In this document: positions 57,246 to 64,000 of the stretch, piece by piece
Position numbering within the stretch: position 1 is the first letter of the stretch
Layout of the letters: every line of letters begins with the position of its first letter
Assembly (NCBI GenBank): GCA_029582265.1
Contig: CM055816.1
Location: forward strand, 92,564,765 to 92,628,764
Reading direction: 5' to 3'
Source of the DNA: Zoroaster sp. YZ-2022
Lineage: Eukaryota; Echinodermata; Asteroidea; Forcipulatida; Zoroasteridae
DNA: 64,000 nucleotides
Translations under genes and position numbers: made by a program
Notes under the pieces: generated by a model
Told to the model about the DNA's origin: nothing
Databases searched by the model: none
The model's input: the letters and a program-made list of their open reading frames with translations, nothing else

Positions 57246-57443
57246 CGCACCAACATGTTCAAATGTGAAGTTATACCGTTGGACTTGTCCCTCCTTCACA
57301 CTGGTTGTCACTGGGCCTGGGACAGGGTCTGACGTTAGGGTTCCTTCATGTTGTGCGGACGCATGACAAACGTCTAGTAGTAGGCCTACCGTTAGATAAA
57401 TAAGCCATGCTGACAGTAATTTGAGTAAAGGATAACTGTTCAT
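57246..57443 (-). CDS. SID-1 family gene, coding exon 1 (signal peptide)
   Basis: On the minus strand, ATG at 57443 starts a classic signal peptide (hydrophobic core LLSAWLIYLTVGLLL). An in-frame ATG at 57491 would add 16 residues. The mature start has N-glycosylation sequon NFT and ends ...FEHVGA at donor GCG|GTAAGA, phase 0, 66 codons. Joined to the exons below it gives the extracellular amino-terminus of a SID-1/SIDT protein, a multipass cholesterol- and dsRNA-related transporter. The assignment rests on the downstream exons; exon 1 alone is not diagnostic. Confidence 0.8.
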
Positions 57444-57732
57444 TTTCGAGGAATCGGTCAATTTTACCACAGGCTCACACATGCCACACATTCGAAGTCT
57501 TTAGCATGGGATCAGGAATGTACAGAGCTGATCGGTTTGGTGGTACTACTGTGAATAAAACCTATAAATTTACTATATTATGAGCTAACAGTACTAACGA
57601 GTAACACTAACACAGTAACTAGTAACAGACTTAGTAACAGTACTTCCGTATCATTATTATTGTGTACGTGTATACGTTTAACGCCCATTGTGTACTTGTT
57701 GTACACATCATGCGCAGCCACCATTGAAGTGA

Positions 57733-58070
57733 GCACCGAATTTGGTGCCAGCACCAAATTTAGTGCTGGCACTAAATTTCAAATACCACCAAAGGCCGTC
57801 AATATCCGTCATTGAGTGTAAACGTACAGTATCGTAGAAAAATGCACAATGACGATTCATAAAATTTGACCGAGAAGTGTTCCATCATAAAATGGCGAAA
57901 TAGTAATGTTTTTCTTCAGAGATGTACGGTGTTCATCGTATCTCTAGCTATAATCTATTAGCGCCCCCAATTAATCGAATCACTAATTAGCCCAGCCCAA
58001 CTAATAAAAAAAACGCATTGAAATTCGGTACCAGCACCAAATTTCGTGCTAGCACCAACTTCGGTGCTGA
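57733..58070. mobile_element. Foldback/MITE just upstream of SID-1 (GCACCGAATTTGGTGC repeats)
   Basis: GAGCACCGAATTTGGTGCCA...GCACTAAATTTCAA is mirrored by TTGAAATTCGGTACCAGC...TTCGGTGCTGAC. Each end is itself made of small AGCACCAAATTTGGTGCT palindromes. It lies 290 bp upstream of the SID-1 start codon, so it could affect that promoter. Confidence 0.75.
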
Positions 58071-58245
58071 CTTCAGCCTGGTTGCGCAGCCGTATGTACA
58101 CACGACGTTCGCGTGATTCAAGTCACGTGTCATAATAAACTGTCCGGTCCCGCCACCTGCGCTGGTGCGTAGATGACATTCGTGCATGACGTCATTGAGT
58201 TTTGCTCAGGTTGAGGTTGGGTTGCGACAACGTTTATAAACGTGT

Positions 58246-58335
58246 AAATTTCAAAGGATGATTCAATATTCTATTGACTGCCCTAAACCGTTTAGGCAGT
58301 CGTTGGAATTTGGAATCATCCGTTGAAATTTACAT
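58246..58335. repeat. Short hairpin repeat
   Basis: AAATTTCAAAGGATGATTC at the left and GAATCATCCGTTGAAATTT at the right, with an inner TGACTGCCTAAA-like pair (GACTGCCCTAAACCGTTTAG). Confidence 0.7.
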
Positions 58336-58912
58336 ATTCTTTTGCAAACATTATTTTCAACCATGCATAATAATAAAGAAAAACTTCTAACCAATTAATC
58401 TGGCGCCTCACTTAGGGCTGACACAGACACATCAGTGCTCTTCATTTTAAACCATTCATTTTTATGTTGGATTTACTAACTTTTGTGCAACTTGTTTTAT
58501 ATCATCTTCAAGATTTATCTGCCAGGAAACTGCTGGGATATCTAATTCTTCAGGATTTTGTGTGTTTCTGCTGTATTTTGTGAAAATATTTCTGAAACTT
58601 CAACTTGGATTTCTACATACTGTACTATGTGTTGCTGTTAACTGTTTATCTTGGCTTGAATTAATCAATATGTTAATCACCATAACAGTAGGATGCTAGA
58701 GGAGAACTTCCTGTACACAAAGGAATCACCGCGCAGCACTACTGCCAGACAACTCCACTGCTGCTTTTATTGTGCTCTCATGTTATATTGTTTGTGAGGT
58801 ACCAAGTACACAGTGGAAATTATCTTCTGTATAGGCCCTTACATACAAATACGGCCATTTTCTTCAAACAAGAATTGGATATTATAGCAACTCTTGTGCT
58901 ACCTTCCAATAT

Positions 58913-58954
58913 CGCTTACTCCTTGCTGGTGATATTCATACAAACCCTGGTCCT
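58913..58954 (+). other. 2A-like peptide coding motif in LINE N-terminus
   Basis: GGT GAT ATT CAT ACA AAC CCT GGT CCT gives G-D-I-H-T-N-P-G-P after a leucine-rich lead, the arrangement reported for 2A sequences in invertebrate non-LTR retrotransposons. Activity is uncertain because the canonical E is H. Confidence 0.75.
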
Positions 58955-59039
58955 GAGTACACTTTTTAACTCAACACAACATCAACTACAAACGATCATA
59001 CAGCTACTCATCAAAGATGTTCAAACTTGGTTTACTCAA

Positions 59040-59725
59040 CATAATATGGAGAAGTTTTGTCTTATATGCGAGCGCCCTCTATAGTCGAGATCTCCGCTGC
59101 AATGATTAAACAATAGCGGATTTTTTAGAAACCTCGTAAACAAACTAGTAAACATTTTCTGCAGGACCACCGCCAATATTTAAAAGAGAAAACATTACTT
59201 TTTCATTTGATACAACTTTTTATACGGTATTTGAAACTTTACCCACCGTACTTGAACCAAATTAGGTCGTCAAAATTAATCATTCCCATTGGTTAGATTG
59301 TCTGATTTCAGAAAATTACCCACAGTACCCATCCAATAAAAAATGCTGTCAAATCTCTAATCGGGAAAACAGGTCTTGAATAATGATGAGCTAGTGCGGA
59401 CGAAACCATTATTTGGAGTAGGGTATAGATAGTTTTATAAAAAACAAACACTCGTTAGAACATAAAGCCGGAGGATAATATACATTGTTACAAACTGAAT
59501 TTGTGGTTATATTTAACTCAAGTGTAATTCTACATTAAAAGTTTTGATTGAAACTCAAAAATAATTGGGGTACATGTATCCACCACATGCACAAACTCAC
59601 CCAATAATGCATACAGCATGCGCAGAAGCCACACGGACGTACGTCGCGCAATGTAATTTACATATTATAGCGCCCTCGCGCAGACAGCACAAACGGAAAA
59701 ATGAAACAACTTCTCCATATGGAAG
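59040..59725. mobile_element. ~690 bp foldback/MITE inside the LINE
   Basis: ATATGGAGAAGTTTTGTCTT...GCGAGCGCCCTCTATA at the left is mirrored by TATAGCGCCCTCGCGC...ACAACTTCTCCATAT at the right. LINE coding sequence flanks it on both sides. Confidence 0.75.
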
Positions 59726-62469
59726 TCAGCTCCTTGAACTTGATGGAAAATACAAACTTTCCCTAAGTTCTACTTGGTCAATCATGTTGGCATAAAATAT
59801 AGACCAAGGGGCCGCAAAGCTGGAATGAAAAAACACGGACAAAAGAAAAATCAACCTACTGATAGATCCAAACCTATATTAAACCAAGTTGGAAGTCATA
59901 ACTCTAACTTGAATACTAAGCCTACTGAAAGTACAGACCAAACTACTGCTCACCATGGATATATCCAGCAACAAGTTAAATTTTGCTTGCTCAATACACA
60001 GTCTGTGCGGAATAAAACTGTCGAACTTCTTGATCTTGTTCTTGAGAATAATTTTGATGCAGTTGCGACATGTGAATCATGGCTCCGCCCTGACGACCTG
60101 ACTGTTATTGGTGATATTACTCCTAGTGGATACGTTTTTCATCATGTACCCCGCCTTAATAGAAAATGTGGTGGTGTAGCATTTCTGTCAAAGTCTGGAC
60201 TGCCAGTTAAAGTTACCAACCAAAGGAAATTTCAGTCATTTGAATCTCTTGAACTTGAGTTATCATCCTCTTCTACTTCAATCTCTCTCATCATTGTATA
60301 CAAACCACCAAAAACTGCATATACATTTAGTCAGTTTCTGTGTGAATTTAACGACCTTGTTGACTCATATTCTGAACCGATCTATTGCAGGCGATTTTAA
60401 TATTCATGTTGACAACCCCGCTGACTCTGATGCTACCCGGTTTAAGGATTTGTTATCATCTATTGGACTTCACCAGCATCTTTCATCCTGTACGCATAAA
60501 CATGGACACACCCTAGATTTGTTAATTACTCGTTCCTCTGATGATCTTCCCATTTCAAATATATCTGTACAAGAAGGGCTTTCTGATCATTATGCCATCA
60601 CCTGCAATCTTGCCATTCAGAAACCAAAAGTTCCTACAAACATTATAACAACAAGAAATGTGAAAAATATTGATACTGCTTCTTTTTGTGTTGACATTAA
60701 GAATTCTGATTTGTTCCTGAACTTAGATAGCACTAACATCTGTAAAAATATTCAGAATCACAACACAGTTCTTGCATCTATTTTGGATAACCACGCACCG
60801 TCCAAAAAGCGAACAATTCGTATACGACCAAACACACCTTGGTATAAGCAAGAAATCACTAATACAAAATGTGAGCGTCGTCGACGAGAGCATAAATGGC
60901 GTACTTCCGGTCTTGAAATCGACCGCCACCTGGAACCTTGTCAACAAGCTCATTCGCAAAGCTAAACAGAATCATTACTCTACACTGATAAAGGATTGCT
61001 CATCTAACCAAAAGAAACTTTTTCAAGTGGTGGATCAACTTCTTCATCATAAAATAACCTCCTCACTCCCTGCCTGTGTTTCAGAAGAAGAGCTTGCTGA
61101 CAAATTTTCCACATTCTTCTACGATAAAATTAAAAACATCCGTGATGCTTTTCCTTTTCATGTGCCCGTCAGTGTTGGAATAGATAATTGTTCGCATCCA
61201 AAGCTTTTATATTTTGAACCTGCAACTGCAGATGAAATACGCCGGATTCTTCTACAATCTCCATCTAAAAGCTGTGATCTTGATCCGATACCAACAACTT
61301 TATTGAAAGATTGTGCAGATACAATAGTACCTGTTATAACTCATATTGTAAACCAGTCACGTGCTAATGAAATTGTACCATTATCCTTAAAATCTGCAAA
61401 TGTACGACCACTTCTAAAGAAATCTAATCTTGACACCGACACTTTGAAAAATATCGCCCAATCTCTAACCTTACCTTCCTTTCAAAGCTACTTGAAAGTG
61501 TTGTACTTGCTAGAGTCTCTCCATTTCTTCAAAGCAACAACCTTCTTGATAATTGCCAGTCTGCCTACCGTGCCAACCACAGTATTGAAACTACTCTACT
61601 TCGATTAGAAAATTATGTACTTACCGCTATGGATAATGGTAGACTTGTTGCGTTGGTACTCCTCGATCTGTCAGCTGCTTTTGATACTGTCGACCACCGT
61701 ATTCTATTGCAACGACTTCAATCTTTTGGTACTGATGGAATAGTTCTGAAATGGTTTGAGTCATATCTCACCGACAGATCACAGTGTGTTCAAATTAAAA
61801 ACAAATGTTCATTACTTACCATGCTGCTCTTCGGTGTGCCACAAGGGTCCGTTCTTGGACCTGTACTATTTTCTATCTACACTGGTCCCCTTGGGAAAAT
61901 CATTTGAAAACATAATCTGCATTCTGCAATATCATTTTTATGCTGATGACACACAAATATACATCTCATTTAACCCTGATCAAATTGAAGCTGACACTGC
62001 TATACGTCGACTTGAATCATGTATTGATGAAATTCGTAACTGGATGTCTTCTAATTTCTTAAAATTAAATGATGACAAGTCTGAGTTTATTATATTTGGA
62101 TCAAAACAGCAGCGTGAAAAAGTAAACATTCCTCATCTACGTATTGGCACCTCCAAGATATCTACATCTACTAGAGTTCGCAATTTGGGCGCTATATTCG
62201 ATTGTGACATTTCACTTAATGATCATATTTCTTCAATTTCTAAATGTTCCTCATTTCATCTGCGCAACATCGGCCTCATCAGAAAATACATCTCTCAAGA
62301 GGCTACAGAACAACTTGTACATGCGTATGTCACCTCCCGCCTGGACATGGGCAATTCACTTTTATATGGTCTACCAGATACACAAATTTATCGTCTGTCC
62401 CGTCTTCAAAACATAGCTGCTAGAATTGTAACCCAGACTAAACCAAGAGAACACATTACACCAATATTC

Positions 62470-63756
62470 GAACGCACAGAGCAGTGGTCTTGCAAGGTTT
62501 GAGACAACAGAGGATTCCTACGGTGGCAGCCGAGCTTGATGTGACTGAGTCACCAAGTGGGTAGTGGCCAAGTTTGGAAGCCCTGTGAAGAAGGCAAACC
62601 TAATGCAGGTGTGGTCAATAATTCTCTTTACTTTGAGTCTAGTCTGCTTGGTTTTGGTTGTGCTGCTAATTCTCTGTTATTACGTTTGGACTATCATCCA
62701 ACAACAGAGACGTACTATTCGTTGGTTGGAGGCCCTAAGGGATACCCCTCGGACGAGTACGAGACGGCAGTATGAGCACAGGCTCAATGGGTCAAAGGGG
62801 CACCTCGGGTGCTGGTGATGATAATGAGGTGCACCAACTGCGGATGGAGGCCCAATTTCTGTGTTGGGAGAAAGATCTCCTGGCAAGGAAGTTGGAAGCA
62901 ATGTCCGATTCACAGTTGGAAGTTTTTCCCCGGGGAGGAAACAAAGACATGCCAGATAAAGGTCGGCGTGTGCACCAACACGTTGGTTCGGATGTTGAGT
63001 GTCTGTTGCCGGAAGAGGCTTCTGGGTATGTCTCCGGTGCAACAGGGCAGGTGTCGAGTCCAGGCATGGCGCCTGAGACGGTCCCCAAGTCGGGAAAGGT
63101 TAGTTTTGTTGAGAGTACACCTCTGAAACAACAAGGCTCAAGGATGTTCTCCCGAGCGAAGTTGACGCCCATTGTCAGTGAAAATGACGGTCAAGTCAAT
63201 GACAACCTGACGTTGTTCCTTTCGGGGCAAGGTGGCATGGGACAGGTTCAGAGGAGTACTAACCCCTTCCTGCGGGAGAGGGAGGTAGTTACACCTAAAC
63301 AGGTGCGCAGCGAACTGTTAGGCTTCGCGCCTCGACCAGTCGAGGCAAGAGGCGACAGTTTAGCTGGGGAAGTAGACAGCTCTTCAGTGGGTCCTGGGCC
63401 ACTGAGAAGAGAGTCACAGGTTTGTAGTGATGATGGTCGGAAGGAAAGTTTGGAGCGACCAAGTCGTCGCCCGAATATAACCCCTGACAGGTACAGTGGT
63501 AAGGTACTCTGGAAGGAGTATTACCGCCATTTCGAGTCTTGCCGAGAGGTCAACCAGTGGAATGATGAGCAAGCCGCAAGTTATTTAGCTGCAAGCTTGC
63601 AAGGGGACGCTCTTCGGTTGTTGGGCGACTTAGGGCAACAGTACACATTTGGTGTGCTTGTCAAGTCGCTAGAGAGGCGTTTTGGGTCCGGTCGACAGAG
63701 TGAAAGTTACCTTGTCGAACTAAGGTATCGACGCCAAAAGCCAAAGGAAAGCCTAC
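62470..63756 (+). mobile_element. LTR-retrotransposon fragment (5' part with gag)
   Basis: Begins abruptly after the LINE RT remnant and ends abruptly before another LINE. It carries a membrane mini-ORF and a gag-like ORF but no LTR or pol. Confidence 0.65.
62603..62818 (+). CDS. Mini-ORF with one transmembrane segment upstream of gag
   Basis: ATG at 62603 gives about 71 codons: a hydrophobic helix (ILFTLSLVCLVLVVLLILCY) followed by a basic tail (QQQRRTIRWLEALRD). It overlaps the start of gag by 47 nt in another frame. The frame is open further upstream but only from GTG. It might be a small membrane protein of the element; a chance frame cannot be excluded. Confidence 0.4.
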   Translation: MQVWSIILFTLSLVCLVLVVLLILCYYVWTIIQQQRRTIRWLEALRDTPRTSTRRQYEHRLNGSKGHLGCW

Positions 63757-63773
63757 AAGAACCTCATAAGTGA
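62772..63773 (+). pseudogene. gag: Gag-like protein of an LTR retrotransposon, truncated
   Basis: ATG at 62772 (CAGTATGAGC). The N-terminus is charged (LRMEAQFLCWEKDLLARKLE, coiled-coil-like), the middle is disordered, and residues ~235-330 form a retrotransposon-gag domain (YSGKVLWKEYYRHFE, AASYLAASLQGDALRLL, LVKSLERRFGSG). The frame is cut at about 63757, where LINE sequence begins, so the last ~5 codons are junction. No zinc knuckle or protease remains. Confidence 0.8.
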
Positions 63774-64000
63774 TCATTATCTTATTTACGGCATACACAA
63801 TTGGAAAATGTCTCGCAGTGGGTGTCGATTAATTAAATTTCGACGCCTGAAAGATATTGACATTGAAATGTTTCATAATGACCTCCGCAGTGCCCCATGG
63901 GAGCATATTCTTAACTGTCAACATGTTGACGAAGCGTGGTTTATCTGGCACTCAATTTTTATGGCTGTAATTAACCATCATGCTCCAATCAAGTCCAAAC
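63757..64000 (+). pseudogene. CR1/L2-like LINE fragment, 5'-truncated, runs off window
   Basis: From the AGT at ~63769 an open frame reads SDHYLIYGI (the end of an AP endonuclease), then FRRLKDIDIEMFHNDLRSAP, WEHILNCQHVDEAW and NHHAPIKSK. This is the standard linker between endonuclease and RT in CR1/L2 LINEs. It is uninterrupted to the last base of the window and is a different copy from the LINE at 58430-62470. Confidence 0.85.

Larger units (their letters stand above)
58430..62470 (+). pseudogene. CR1/L2-like LINE with N-terminal 2A-like motif, decayed
   Basis: An early frame reads LLLAGDIHTNPGP at 58915-58954, the 2A-like ribosome-skipping motif (consensus D-[VI]-E-x-N-P-G-P, with H for E here); a TAA at 58967 follows. 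A foldback insertion (59040-59725) interrupts, then LLELDGKYKLSLSS and GIKYRPRGRKAG resume. The endonuclease has LLNTQSVRNK, TCESWLRP, AGDFNIH and SDHYAITC. RT has LLDLSAAFDTVDH, GVPQGSVLGP and a YADDTQIY-type core (~61940). The frame changes near 59780, 60400, 60960, 61460 and 61900. It ends at REHITPIF (~62465), before the usual C-terminus, where LTR-element sequence starts. Jockey-superfamily LINE; non-functional. Confidence 0.9.

Overview
This is a transposon-dense eukaryotic nuclear window. It has spliced genes, tRNA-headed SINEs, LINEs, an LTR retrotransposon, many foldback/MITE elements, and a 500-N scaffold gap at 41785-42284. The frequent taggcct-type palindromes, the SINE family with a tgtccttgagcaagacactt block, a SID-1 family gene and a 2A-bearing CR1/L2-like LINE suggest a marine invertebrate, perhaps a deuterostome such as an echinoderm, hemichordate or amphioxus. 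That placement is inference.

Left third. A 2.5 kb TIR element lies at 330-2831. It is followed by the most striking object, a 12.4 kb almost perfect palindrome at 3742-16159. Its arms are 6517 and 5657 bp around a 244 bp AGT-rich spacer. Each arm carries a small SAP-like/Cys-rich gene and a protein-primed family-B DNA polymerase gene of the Polinton/Maverick/adintovirus type, with the two polymerase genes converging on the centre. The palindrome ends in AGTAGTATAGG and is bracketed by a 5-6 bp target duplication (CCTCT/TCCTCT), so it looks like one integrated unit. It sits inside an older repeat whose own ends (GTAGGCCTGGGCGAATAG and its complement) lie at 3561 and 18079. Both arms share the same polymerase stops and each has private lesions, including two SINEs found only in the left arm. 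The dead gene was therefore duplicated into a palindrome first and decayed separately afterwards.

Middle third. There are dispersed repeats, two copies of a 481 bp MITE, and a telomere-like CCTAAA tract. A complete Ty3/Gypsy element lies at 24590-34090, with TATA target duplication and gag and pol in a -1 frame relation; its pol is broken by a 75 bp SINE fragment in RNase H. A 6.7 kb Tx1-clade-like LINE on the minus strand (34604-41262) has (GA)n tracts directly against both of its ends, as expected for a TC-repeat-targeting LINE.

Right third. Host genes appear here. One is a terminal exon with an UNC5-like death domain (+, 41506-41784). The other is the first six coding exons of a SID-1/SIDT dsRNA-transporter homologue on the minus strand (57443 to 44119), with all splice phases compatible. 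Its introns hold SINEs, TTAA-flanked MITEs, foldback elements, satellites and a CR1/L2 LINE fragment. The last 6 kb are a mosaic: a decayed CR1/L2-like LINE with an N-terminal 2A-like motif, a fragment of an LTR element (membrane mini-ORF plus gag), and then a second LINE fragment running off the window.
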